DNA of 64,000 nucleotides, from positions 124,001 through 188,000 of the forward strand of contig NZ_QPIB01000007.1 of the NCBI RefSeq assembly GCF_003671765.1, given 5' to 3'. The translations under genes were made by a program, and so were the position numbers. The notes beneath the pieces are model-generated. The model was not told the origin of the DNA and did not search any database. It saw only the letters and a program-made list of their open reading frames with translations. Below are positions 28,843-41,279 of this stretch, one piece after another (position 1 is the stretch's first letter; each line of letters begins with the position of its first letter). Origin of the DNA: Xenophilus sp. E41. GTDB taxonomy: Bacteria; Pseudomonadota; Gammaproteobacteria; Burkholderiales; Burkholderiaceae_C.

Positions 28843-29703
28843 ATGAGCCGACCGTCCAAGTCCACCGCCGCCGATGAGGCGCTCGCCCAGGAACTGCGCC
28901 CCGGCCAGTCCGTCGAGCTGCTGAAGGAGCTGCACATCCTCACCCGCGAGGGCCGGCTCAACCAGGACTCGCGCCGCAAGCTCAAGCAGGTGCACCACCT
29001 GTACCAGTTCATCGAGAAGCTGCTGCTCGAACTGCCAGACGAAGGCGCCCACGCCACGCTGGCCGACCACGGCGCCGGCAAGTCCTACCTGGGCTTCATC
29101 CTCTACGACCTGTTCTTCAAGTCGCGCGGCGATGGGGTCATCTACGGCATCGAGACGCGCACCGAACTGGTCGAGCGATCGCGTGCGCTGGCGGCGCGGC
29201 TCGGGTTCGAGCGCATGCGCTTCCTGCCGCTGTCCGTGGCCGAATCCGCGCAGTCGAGCGAGCTGCCGGCCCGCATCGACGTCGTGACGGCCCTGCACGC
29301 CTGCGACACGGCCACCGACGACGCCATCGCCTTCGGCCTGGCGAAGCAGGCCCGCGCCATGGTGCTGGTGCCCTGCTGCCAGGCCGAGGTGGCCGCCTGC
29401 CTGCGCCAGACCAAGGCGCTGGCGCTGTCGCGCACGCCGCTGTCGGAGCTGTGGCGCCATCCGCTGCACACGCGCGAGATCGGCAGCCAGCTCACCAACG
29501 TGCTGCGCTGCCTGTACCTGGAGGCCAGCGGCTACCAGGTCACCGTGACGGAACTGGTGGGCTGGGAGCACAGCATGAAGAACGAATTGATCATGGCGCG
29601 CCACACCGGCCAGCGCAAGGTCAGTGCGGCCCAGCGCCTGCGCGCGCTGCTGGCGGAATTCGGGCTCGAAAGCCTGGAGGCCACGCGCTTCAAGCTGGCC
29701 TGA
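28843..29703 (+). CDS. class I SAM-dependent methyltransferase (Methyltransf_32 type)
   Basis: A 286-residue protein with a Rossmann methyltransferase core. The motif I region is ADHGAGKSYLGFIL (HGAGK in place of the usual GxGxG), the acidic motif is YGIETR, and motif IV is ALHACDTATDDAI followed by VPCCQ. The LHACDxATD and PCC motifs point to the PF13679 group, whose characterised members act on RNA or protein. The N-terminal part is rich in Lys/Arg and may bind nucleic acid. The target is unknown. The start ATG is 6 bases after the DUF1415 stop. Confidence 0.75.
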   Translation: MSRPSKSTAADEALAQELRPGQSVELLKELHILTREGRLNQDSRRKLKQVHHLYQFIEKLLLELPDEGAHATLADHGAGKSYLGFILYDLFFKSRGDGVIYGIETRTELVERSRALAARLGFERMRFLPLSVAESAQSSELPARIDVVTALHACDTATDDAIAFGLAKQARAMVLVPCCQAEVAACLRQTKALALSRTPLSELWRHPLHTREIGSQLTNVLRCLYLEASGYQVTVTELVGWEHSMKNELIMARHTGQRKVSAAQRLRALLAEFGLESLEATRFKLA

Positions 29704-29716
29704 AGCGCTTGCGCCC

Positions 29717-30412
29717 ATGGCCCGACTCGCGCGCCTGTCCATCGCCCAGCAGCCGCACCACGTGGTGCAGCGTGGCAACAACCGCCAACCCATCTTCGTG
29801 GACGCGGCCGATCGGGAGCGCTTCCTGGCGCTGGTGGGGGAGGGCGCCGCGCGCTTCGGCATCGCCCTGCACGCCTACTTGCTGATGGACAACCACTTCC
29901 ATCTGCTGGCCACGCCCGCCACGGCCGATGCGCTGCCGCAGTGGATGCAGGCGGTGGGGCGGGCCTACGTGCGCCACTTCAACGACCGGCACGGCCGCAG
30001 CGGCACGCTGTGGGAAGGGCGCTACCGATCCACCTTGGTCCAGGCCGAGCGCTACCTGCTGCCCTGCATGGCTTACATCGACCTCAACCCGGTGCGTGCG
30101 GGCCTGGTGTCCGAGCCGCTGCAGCACCCCTGGTCGAGCCATGCGCATTACGTGGGCCAGCGGCACGACCGGATCGTCACGCCGCATGCGCTGTACTGGG
30201 GCCTGGGCAACACCCCCTTCGACCGGGAGGCGGCCTATGCCGACTTGGTGCGCGCCGGCGTCAGCGCGGCGGACCAGGCATTGCTGACCGACGCCGTCTT
30301 CAAGGGCTGGGTCGCCGGCGACGCCGCCTTTGTCGCGAAGATGCAAAGCGATACACCGCGGCGCCTGACCCCTTCCAAAGCGGGCCGGCGGCCTGCCGCG
30401 GCGCGCGACTGA
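29717..30412 (+). mobile_element. REP-associated tyrosine transposase (Y1/IS200-like)
   Basis: A 231-residue single-copy Y1 transposase of the RAYT group. The HUH motif is YLLMDNHFHLL, and the catalytic Tyr region is RYLLPCMAYIDLNPVRAGLV. The N-terminus with HHVVQRGNNRQPIF is family-typical. RAYTs are thought to mobilise short palindromes (REPs), and a 15-base-arm palindrome lies 64 bases after the stop. The gene follows the methyltransferase by 13 bases, so no left-end element is present. It appears intact. Confidence 0.88.
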
Positions 30413-30437
30413 CTGCCAAATCGGCCGCCGGCCCTCG

Positions 30438-30470
30438 CCGGTCCTGCGTCCATAGCTATCAATTTTGATA
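30438..30470 (-). repeat. partial dispersed repeat, left palindrome only
   Basis: Minus strand reads TATCAAAATTGATAGCTA, the left half of the dispersed repeat with its TATC/GATA inverted ends. The GC-rich right half is not clearly present. Confidence 0.45.
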
Positions 30471-30475
30471 TGTCC

Positions 30476-30514
30476 CCATTTAAGTTCCGATCGATTTCGT
30501 CGGAAATTAAATGG
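30476..30514. repeat. REP-like imperfect palindrome downstream of RAYT
   Basis: Two 15-base arms, CCATTTAAGTTCCGA (30476-30490) and TCGGAAATTAAATGG (30500-30514), pair at 14 of 15 positions around a 9-base loop. They are AT-rich against the surrounding DNA and are followed by TTCTGACCCCAATT. The position beside a RAYT gene suggests a target palindrome. Confidence 0.6.
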
Positions 30515-30536
30515 ATTCTGACCCCAATTAAAGCGT

Positions 30537-30565
30537 TTGGCATTGTTTGTGCGACGCACTATCCT
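30537..30565 (+). promoter_or_regulatory. putative sigma-70 promoter of gltBD
   Basis: TTGGCA (30537-30542), a 17-base spacer and TATCCT (30560-30565) precede gltB by 35 bases. An AGGAG ribosome site lies between. The promoter begins 22 bases after the REP-like palindrome. Confidence 0.5.
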
Positions 30566-30600
30566 CTGCTTCCCCCGCGAAAACCCCTAGGAGCGCACCC

Positions 30601-35337
<4,737 letters not shown>

Positions 35338-35371
35338 ACGCAGCACGACCGACCAAGAACAGGATCACACG

Positions 35372-36850
35372 ATGGGAAAGATCACCGGCTTCATGGAGTA
35401 CGAGCGCATCGAGGAGGGCTACCGCCCCGCCTCCGAGCGCCTGAAGCACTACAAGGAATTCGTCGTCGGCCTCGATGAGAAGCAGGCCAAGGTGCAGGGT
35501 GCGCGCTGCATGGACTGCGGCACGCCCTTCTGCAACAGCGGCTGCCCGGTCAACAACATCATTCCGGACTTCAACGACCTGGTCTACCGCAACGACTGGG
35601 CCAACGCGATCGAGGTGCTGCACAGCACCAACAACTTCCCCGAGTTCACCGGCCGCATCTGCCCCGCGCCCTGCGAGGCCGCCTGCGTCCTGAACGTGAA
35701 CGACGACGCGGTGGGGATCAAGTCGATCGAGCACGCGATCATCGACCGCGCCTGGAGCGAAGGCTGGGTCAAGCCCCGGCCCGCAGCGCACAAGACGGGC
35801 AAGAAGGTCGCCGTGGTCGGTTCCGGCCCGGCCGGCATGGCGGCGGCCCAGCAGCTGGCGCGCGCAGGCCACGACGTCACGCTGTTCGAGAAGAACGACC
35901 GCATCGGCGGACTGCTGCGCTACGGCATTCCCGACTTCAAGATGGAGAAGTCGCACATCGATCGCCGCGTCGAGCAGATGAAGGCCGAGGGTGTGGTCTT
36001 CCGTACGGGCGTCGTGGTCGGCGCCGCGAAGGACACGCTGGGCAAGGGCTCCAAGGTCACCAACCTTGCCAAGGAGACCGTCACGCCCGAGCAGCTGCAG
36101 AAGGAATTCGACGCCGTGTTGCTCACGGGTGGCGCGGAACAGTCGCGCGACCTGCCCGTGCCCGGCTGCGACCTGGACGGCATCCATTTCGCGATGGAGT
36201 TCCTGCCGCAGCAGAACCGTGTGAACGCCGGCGACAAGGTCAAGGGCCAGCTGCGCGCCGACGGCAAGCACGTCATCGTGATCGGCGGCGGCGACACCGG
36301 CTCCGACTGCGTCGGCACCAGCAACCGTCATGGCGCCGTGAGCGTCACCCAGTTCGAGCTGATGCCCCAGCCGCCCGAAGAGGAGAACCGCCCGCTGACC
36401 TGGCCGTACTGGCCGTACAAGCTGCGCACCAGTTCCAGCCACGAGGAAGGCTGCGAACGCGAGTTCGCCATCTCGACCAAGGAGTTCGTCGGCGAGAAGG
36501 GCAAGGTCACCGGCCTGAAGACCGTGCGCGTCGAGTGGAAGGACGGCAAGATGGTCGAGGTGCCCGGCAGCGAGCAGGTGCTCAAGGCCGACCTGGTGCT
36601 GCTGGCCATGGGCTTCGTGAGCCCGGTGGCGTCCGTGCTCGACGCCTTCGGCGTCGAGAAGGACGCCCGTGGCAATGCGAAGGCCAGCATGGACTTCGTC
36701 GGCGGCTATGCGACCAACGTGCCCAAGGTGTTCGCGGCCGGCGACATGCGACGCGGCCAGTCTCTTGTCGTGTGGGCGATCCGCGAGGGCCGCCAGGCCG
36801 CGCGCTCGGTGGACGAGTTCCTGATGGGGTTCAGCGACCTGCCTCGATGA
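35372..36850 (+). CDS. gltD: glutamate synthase (NADPH) small subunit
   Basis: A 492-residue small subunit that passes electrons from NADPH through FAD and 4Fe-4S clusters to GltB. Cluster motifs are [14 protein letters not shown] and CPAPCEAAC in the N-terminus. The FAD Rossmann motif is [16 protein letters not shown] and the NADPH motif is [13 protein letters not shown]. The C-terminus [20 protein letters not shown] is complete. Its last 68 coding bases and the following spacer are repeated downstream in decayed form. Confidence 0.97.
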   Translation: MGKITGFMEYERIEEGYRPASERLKHYKEFVVGLDEKQAKVQGARCMDCGTPFCNSGCPVNNIIPDFNDLVYRNDWANAIEVLHSTNNFPEFTGRICPAPCEAACVLNVNDDAVGIKSIEHAIIDRAWSEGWVKPRPAAHKTGKKVAVVGSGPAGMAAAQQLARAGHDVTLFEKNDRIGGLLRYGIPDFKMEKSHIDRRVEQMKAEGVVFRTGVVVGAAKDTLGKGSKVTNLAKETVTPEQLQKEFDAVLLTGGAEQSRDLPVPGCDLDGIHFAMEFLPQQNRVNAGDKVKGQLRADGKHVIVIGGGDTGSDCVGTSNRHGAVSVTQFELMPQPPEEENRPLTWPYWPYKLRTSSSHEEGCEREFAISTKEFVGEKGKVTGLKTVRVEWKDGKMVEVPGSEQVLKADLVLLAMGFVSPVASVLDAFGVEKDARGNAKASMDFVGGYATNVPKVFAAGDMRRGQSLVVWAIREGRQAARSVDEFLMGFSDLPR

Positions 36851-37099
36851 GGGGCGCGGATCGCCCTGCGGGCGTCCATGGATGCGCGGCCTGTCCGGCC
36901 GCGCAGCGCGAGGGTCGCCAGGCCGCGCGCTCGGTGGGCGAGTTCCTGATGGGGTTCAGCGACCTGCCCCGATAACGGGCGCGGATCGCCGAAGGGCCTG
37001 CGTGGATGGGTGGAATGTCGGGCGGCGCAGTGTGCGGGTCGCCGGGCAATGCGTTCAGTGGACGAATTCGTGACGGGTTTCACCTGCCTGCCCTGATGA
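36783..37099 (+). repeat. three tandem units of the gltD 3' end, progressively decayed
   Basis: Unit 1 (36783-36907) is the true gltD tail plus spacer. Unit 2 (36908-37031) repeats it 125 bases on, still reading [20 protein letters not shown] and a stop (TAA). Unit 3 (from 37032, shift 124) reads [19 protein letters not shown] and a stop. Units 2 and 3 have no start codon in frame. This fills most of the 358-base gene-free gap between gltD and mlaF; the spacers between units are also recognisably alike. Confidence 0.88.
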
Positions 37100-37111
37100 A
37101 TGGAGAGGCGA

Positions 37112-37131
37112 ATGCCTGCCTGGGCAGGCAT
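37112..37131. repeat. perfect inverted repeat upstream of mlaF
   Basis: ATGCCTGCC and GGCAGGCAT form a 9-base stem with a 2-base loop. No T-run follows. It overlaps the only promoter-like sequence before mlaF (TGCCTG, 17-base spacer, TATCAT at 37136-37141), so it could be an operator; it could equally be a dispersed palindrome. Confidence 0.45.
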
Positions 37132-37153
37132 CCCTTATCATCCGCGCACCGCC

Positions 37154-37188
37154 AAGCCGGGACCGCCTGAAGGGGGCCCCGGCTTTTT
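37154..37188 (+). terminator. Rho-independent terminator between gltD tail and mlaF
   Basis: AAGCCGGG (37154-37161) pairs with CCCGGCTT (37178-37185) and runs into a T5 tract. It ends only 20 bases before the mlaF start codon, leaving no room for a promoter between. Confidence 0.8.
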
Positions 37189-37208
37189 CATTGGATGGAT
37201 CACCGCCC

Positions 37209-38024
37209 TTGTCTTCGCCGCCCCTGATCGAATTCCGCGACGTACGCTTCGGCTACAGCGAGCGCGCCATCCTCGATGGCGTGTCGTTCAGCGTGCCGCG
37301 CGGCAAGGTGACTGCGCTCATGGGCGCATCGGGCGGCGGCAAGACGACGGTGCTTCGCCTCATCGGTGGCCAGGCGCGCGCCCAGCGCGGCGAAGTGCGG
37401 TTCGACGGGCAGGACGTGGGGCGGCTTTCCAGCGATGCACTCTACGCCGCGCGGCGCCGCATGGGCATGCTGTTCCAGTTCGGCGCGCTGTTCACCGACA
37501 TGAGCGTGTTCGAGAACGTGGTCTTCCCGCTGCGCGAACACACCCGGCTGCCGGAGCCCCTGCTGCGCGACATCGTGCTCATGAAGCTCGAAGCGGTGGG
37601 GCTGCGCAATGCGCGCGACCTCATGCCCAGCGAGATCTCCGGCGGCATGGCGCGGCGCGTCGCACTGGCGCGGGCCATCGCACTCGATCCCGAACTCGTC
37701 ATGTACGACGAGCCCTTCGCCGGGCTCGACCCGATTTCGCTGGGCACGGCGGCGAGGCTCATCCGGCAGCTCAACGATGCGCTGGGGTTGACCAGCCTCA
37801 TCGTCTCGCACGACCTCGAGGAAACCTTCCGGATCGCCGACCACGTGATCGTGCTGGCCAACGGCGGCGTGGCGGCGCAGGGCACGCCCGAGGACGTGCG
37901 GCGCAGCACCGATCCGCTGGTGCACCAGTTCGTCAACGCCCTGGCCGACGGACCGGTGCGCTTCCACTACCCGGGCAGCAGCGTGGAAGCCGACTTTGCC
38001 GCCAACGGTGGAGGTCGCCGATGA
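37209..38024 (+). CDS. mlaF: phospholipid transport ABC ATPase MlaF
   Basis: A 271-residue ATPase of the MlaFEDB inner-membrane complex that moves phospholipids between the inner and outer membranes. Walker A is GASGGGKTT, the signature is ISGGMARR, Walker B is [12 protein letters not shown] and the switch is SHDLEE. Only TTG codons are available as start: 37209 (MSSPPLIEF) fits the family, and 37191 would add six residues but begins beside the terminator tail. Its stop overlaps a 29-codon ORF leading to mlaE. Confidence 0.93.
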   Translation: MSSPPLIEFRDVRFGYSERAILDGVSFSVPRGKVTALMGASGGGKTTVLRLIGGQARAQRGEVRFDGQDVGRLSSDALYAARRRMGMLFQFGALFTDMSVFENVVFPLREHTRLPEPLLRDIVLMKLEAVGLRNARDLMPSEISGGMARRVALARAIALDPELVMYDEPFAGLDPISLGTAARLIRQLNDALGLTSLIVSHDLEETFRIADHVIVLANGGVAAQGTPEDVRRSTDPLVHQFVNALADGPVRFHYPGSSVEADFAANGGGRR

Positions 38025-38110
38025 ATGTCTTGCCAGCCCGCCACGTGCATGCCCGCCCTCCGCTGGCGGCATCCGCGTGCGCGCCCGTTGCCCTGCGGAG
38101 CTTGCCATGA
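38021..38110 (+). CDS. 29-residue ORF bridging mlaF and mlaE
   Basis: This ORF starts at an ATG overlapping the mlaF stop (ATGA) and ends at a TGA overlapping the mlaE ATG (ATGA). The peptide begins [14 protein letters not shown] and is Ala/Pro/Arg-rich with no recognised domain. Its likely role, if translated, is to carry ribosomes across the 82-base gap and keep ATPase and permease synthesis coupled. This is inference, and chance is possible. Confidence 0.35.
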   Translation: MNVLPARHVHARPPLAASACAPVALRSLP

Positions 38111-38889
38111 GCTGGTACCGCCCCGCCGACGCCGGTTTTGCCGTGCGTCACAAGCTGGCCGACCTGGGGCTGGGCGCGCGCCTTTTCGTGCGGCTGCTGG
38201 CACAGGCCGGCGCCTGCCTGCGCCGCTTCGGCCTGGTGCGCGACCAGATCCACTTCCTGGGCAACTACTCGCTGGCGATCATTGCCGTGTCGGGCCTCTT
38301 CGTCGGCTTCGTGCTCGGTCTGCAGGGCTATTACACGCTGCAGCGCTATGGCTCTTCCGAGGCGCTGGGCCTGCTGGTGGCGCTGTCGCTGGTGCGCGAA
38401 CTCGGGCCGGTGGTGGCGGCGCTGCTGTTCGCGGGCCGCGCCGGCACCTCGCTGACGGCCGAGATCGGCCTCATGAAGGCCGGCGAGCAGCTCAGCGCGA
38501 TGGAGATGATGGCGGTCGATCCCGTGCGGCGCGTGCTGGCGCCGCGCTTCTGGGCCGGCGTCATCACGCTGCCGCTGCTGGCGGCGGTCTTCAGTGCCGT
38601 CGGCGTGATCGGCGGCTACGTGGTGGGCGTGCTCATGCTCGGCATCGACTCGGGTGCCTTCTGGAGCCAGATGCAGGGCGGCGTCGATGTCTGGCGTGAT
38701 GTCGGCAACGGTGTCGTCAAGAGCATCGTCTTCGGCTTCACCGTGACCTTCGTCGCACTGCTGCAGGGCTACGAGGCACTTCCCACGCCCGAGGGCGTGT
38801 CGCGCGCGACGACCCGAACCGTGGTGGTCGCCTCGCTGGCCGTGCTCGGGCTCGATTTCCTGCTGACCGCCATGATGTTCAGCATCTAG
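38107..38889 (+). CDS. mlaE: phospholipid transport permease MlaE
   Basis: A 260-residue membrane permease with an amphipathic N-terminal helix and about five hydrophobic segments. Family motifs [19 protein letters not shown] and [19 protein letters not shown] form the coupling region to MlaF. The start [10 protein letters not shown] overlaps the stop of the small bridging ORF; a 37-codon upstream extension is Pro/Arg-rich and unlike MlaE. Confidence 0.94.
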   Translation: MSWYRPADAGFAVRHKLADLGLGARLFVRLLAQAGACLRRFGLVRDQIHFLGNYSLAIIAVSGLFVGFVLGLQGYYTLQRYGSSEALGLLVALSLVRELGPVVAALLFAGRAGTSLTAEIGLMKAGEQLSAMEMMAVDPVRRVLAPRFWAGVITLPLLAAVFSAVGVIGGYVVGVLMLGIDSGAFWSQMQGGVDVWRDVGNGVVKSIVFGFTVTFVALLQGYEALPTPEGVSRATTRTVVVASLAVLGLDFLLTAMMFSI

Positions 38890-38899
38890 GAGAAAAGAT

Positions 38900-39391
38900 A
38901 TGCAACGCTCCAGCAACGACATCTGGGTCGGCCTGTTCGTGCTCATCGGCGCGGCGGCGCTGCTGTTCCTGGCCCTGCAATCGGCCAACCTGCTGAGCCT
39001 GAATTTCCAGCGCAGCTACGAGGTGACGGCGCGCTTCGACAACATCGGCGGCCTGAAGCCCCAGACCGCCGTGAAGAGCGCAGGCGTGGTGGTCGGCCGT
39101 GTCCAGTCCATCACGTTCAACGACAAGACTTTCCAGGCCGACGTCACGCTCTCGTTGCAAAGCCGTTACAGTTTCCCCAAGGACAGCTCGCTCAAGATCC
39201 TGACCAGTGGTTTGCTGGGAGAGCAATACATTGGCATCGAAGCGGGCGCCGAGGAGAAGAACCTGCAACCCGGTGACACCATCACCGCCACGCAGTCGGC
39301 CGTCGTGCTGGAGAACCTGATCAGTCAGTTCCTCTACAGCAAGGCCGCCGACAGTGGGACGCCGCAACAAGGGACGGCGAACAAGAAATGA
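38900..39391 (+). CDS. mlaD: MCE-domain lipid-binding protein MlaD
   Basis: A 163-residue protein with one N-terminal membrane helix (about 10-30) and an MCE domain. The domain starts YEVTARFDNIGGLKPQ and includes AGVVVGRVQSI, forming the periplasmic hexameric ring through which lipid passes. A strong AGGAGA site precedes the ATG. The protein is shorter at its C-terminus than E. coli MlaD (183). Its stop overlaps the first ATG of mlaA. Confidence 0.94.
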   Translation: MQRSSNDIWVGLFVLIGAAALLFLALQSANLLSLNFQRSYEVTARFDNIGGLKPQTAVKSAGVVVGRVQSITFNDKTFQADVTLSLQSRYSFPKDSSLKILTSGLLGEQYIGIEAGAEEKNLQPGDTITATQSAVVLENLISQFLYSKAADSGTPQQGTANKK

Positions 39392-40134
39392 ACCGACGAA
39401 CCGATGCCATGTTTGCTATGAAAAAGATAGCCGCTTGCGCCCGCTGGATGGGCATTGTGGCCACTTTTTCTCTCGGAGGCGGCCTGGCAGCCGCACAGGA
39501 CGCCGCGCCGGCCGGCAACGACCCCTTCGAGCCCTTCAACCGCGGCGTGTACCGATTCAACGACGGTGTCGACCGGGCCGTGCTGCGCCCTGTGGCAACG
39601 GTCTACCGCGACGCGGTGCCCTCGCTCGTGCGGCAGGGCGTGAGCAACTTCTTCGGCAACCTGGGCGATGTGTGGAACCTGGCGAACAACGTGATGCAGC
39701 TGAAGCTGCAGAACAGCGCCGAGACCTTCATGCGCCTGAACGTCAACACCTTCTTCGGCCTGGGCGGCCTGCTCGACATCGCGTCCGAGGCAGGCATCGA
39801 GCGGCACTCCGAGGATTTCGGCCAGACCCTCGGGCGCTGGGGCGTGCCCTCGGGCCCCTACCTCGTGCTGCCCATCCTGGGCCCCTCCACGGTGCGCGAC
39901 ACGGCGGCGCTGCCGGTCGATTTCAAAGGCGATGCGCTGGCGCACGTCAACGACATCCCGGCACGCAATTCGCTCACGGTCCTGCGCGCCGTCGACACGC
40001 GCGCCAATCTGCTGAGGGCCAGCACGCTGATCCAGGACGCCGCGCTCGATCCGTACAGCTTCACGCGCGATGCGTTCCTGCAGAAGCGCCGCAGTGACAT
40101 CCGCGACAGCAACGAGCCGGACGAAAGCAAGTAA
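39388..40134 (+). CDS. mlaA: outer-membrane lipid asymmetry protein MlaA (VacJ)
   Basis: Up to 248 residues. The mature part is clearly MlaA (DPFEPFNRGVYRFND, then VSNFFGNLGDVWN and the LPILGPSTVRD motif), which removes misplaced phospholipids from the outer leaflet and hands them to MlaC. The signal region is unusual: the stretch from about codon 10, MKKIAACARWMGI, lies in a dispersed repeat copy, and the peptide ends GGGLAAAQ with no lipobox Cys, although E. coli MlaA is a lipoprotein. The start is either 39388 (ATGA with mlaD) or 39418. Confidence 0.92.
   Translation: MNRRTDAMFAMKKIAACARWMGIVATFSLGGGLAAAQDAAPAGNDPFEPFNRGVYRFNDGVDRAVLRPVATVYRDAVPSLVRQGVSNFFGNLGDVWNLANNVMQLKLQNSAETFMRLNVNTFFGLGGLLDIASEAGIERHSEDFGQTLGRWGVPSGPYLVLPILGPSTVRDTAALPVDFKGDALAHVNDIPARNSLTVLRAVDTRANLLRASTLIQDAALDPYSFTRDAFLQKRRSDIRDSNEPDESK
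39413..39460 (+). repeat. dispersed repeat copy inside mlaA signal region
   Basis: TTGCTATGAAAAAGATAGC, then CGCTTGCGCCCGCTGG and ATGGGCATTGTGGCCAC. The left palindrome and GCTTGCGC core match the other copies; the right half is a variant. It encodes MKKIAACARWMGIVA of MlaA. Confidence 0.6.
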
Positions 40135-40254
40135 TTTTTGGCATTCGGCCGCTTGCAGATGGTTGCACCCTGCCCCTGGGGGGCGGAACCCGTCGGCGGT
40201 CTCGCTCTCCAACGCGTTCCGGTCACCGGACCGTTTCAAAGAAGGATTGACCCC

Positions 40255-40908
40255 ATGAACACCCTCCTGCAACGTCGCACGTTCGGCCGCTGGGCATTGG
40301 CCGGCGCCCTCGTGCTCGGGGCTACAGCCGGCGCCATGAAGCCGGCCTTCGCTGCCGACGAGGCGCCCGACGTTCTGGTCAAGCGCCTGTCCACCGAGGT
40401 GCTCGACACCATCAAGGCCGACAGCTCGATCAAGGCCGGTGACGTCAACAAGATCATGGCGCTGGTCGACACGAAGATCATGCCCAACGTGAACTTCCAG
40501 CGCATGACGGCCTCGGCCGTGGGCCCGGCCTGGCGCCAGGCCACGCCCGAGCAGCAGAAGCGCCTGCAGGACGAGTTCAAGGCCCTGCTGGTGCGCACCT
40601 ACGCCGGCGCGCTCGACCAGGTGAGCGACCAGACGGTGACGATCAAGCCCTTCCGCGGCTCGCCGAACGACCAGGACGCGCTCGTGCGCTCCGAGATCCG
40701 CGGCCGGGGCGAGCCTGTGCAGCTGGACTACCGCCTGGAGAAGACCCCCGGCCAGGGCTACGGCTGGAAGGTCTACAACCTCAATGTCATGGGCGTCTGG
40801 CTGGTCGACACCTACCGCACCCAGTTCGCCCAGGAAATCAACAGCAAGGGCATCGACGGCCTCATCGCCGCCCTGGCGGCGCGCAACAAGGCGAACGCCA
40901 AGGGCTGA
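40255..40908 (+). CDS. mlaC: periplasmic phospholipid carrier MlaC
   Basis: A 217-residue MlaC that ferries phospholipid between the MlaA complex and MlaFEDB. A signal peptide with RRTFGRWALAGALVLG ends AFAADE. The mature part shows VLVKRLSTEVL, the MPNVNFQRMTASAVG region and GWKVYNLNVMGVWLVDTYR, typical of the family. AAGGA precedes the ATG. The 120-base gap after mlaA holds no other gene; the longer open frame through it was rejected. Confidence 0.94.
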   Translation: MNTLLQRRTFGRWALAGALVLGATAGAMKPAFAADEAPDVLVKRLSTEVLDTIKADSSIKAGDVNKIMALVDTKIMPNVNFQRMTASAVGPAWRQATPEQQKRLQDEFKALLVRTYAGALDQVSDQTVTIKPFRGSPNDQDALVRSEIRGRGEPVQLDYRLEKTPGQGYGWKVYNLNVMGVWLVDTYRTQFAQEINSKGIDGLIAALAARNKANAKG

Positions 40909-40914
40909 GCGGGG

Positions 40915-41220
40915 ATGGCAGGGCCCATGGCTGCATCCGAAGCCCACATGCTGGTGCTGCCCCCGCGGCTCACCCATGACGAAGCTCCGGACTGCATGCG
41001 CATGCTGCAGCAGGGGCTGGCGGGCCAGCAGGGCTCGGCGGCCGTGATCGATGCCAGCGCGCTGTCGCACTTCGACTCCTCGGCCCTGGCGGTGCTGCTC
41101 GAATGCCGGCGCGAGGCCAGTGCCCTCGGCCGTGGCTTCGCCGTCAAGGGGCTGCCGCAGCGCCTGCGCGAACTCGCCATGCTCTACGGCATCGCCGGCC
41201 TGCTGCCCGCGGCACCCTGA
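40915..41220 (+). CDS. mlaB: STAS-domain protein MlaB
   Basis: A 101-residue cytoplasmic STAS-domain protein that binds and stabilises MlaF in the Mla complex. AAVIDASALSHFDSSALAVLLECRREA is split between strand and helix as expected; the DSSA motif is the conserved STAS loop. It begins 6 bases after mlaC, from ATG 40915 or in-frame ATG 40927. It is the last mla gene, giving the order F-E-D-A-C-B. Confidence 0.88.
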   Translation: MAGPMAASEAHMLVLPPRLTHDEAPDCMRMLQQGLAGQQGSAAVIDASALSHFDSSALAVLLECRREASALGRGFAVKGLPQRLRELAMLYGIAGLLPAAP

Positions 41221-41263
41221 GCGGGCGCAAAGCCACGCACCAGCGTGGCGCAGGCGGGCCGCC

Positions 41264-41269
41264 TAAAAT
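41264..41269 (+). promoter_or_regulatory. putative -10 box of the ABC exporter genes
   Basis: TAAAAT lies 10 bases before the ATG of the ATPase gene, giving a very short leader. No clear -35 is seen. The same arrangement occurs before several other genes in the window. Confidence 0.35.
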
Positions 41270-41279
41270 CCCGCCTCCC

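Noticed and set aside
36535-36975. An open frame running from inside gltD into the second tail copy
   Set aside because: It is a different frame from gltD for most of its length, and the second gltD tail has no start of its own. It is better explained as decayed duplication.
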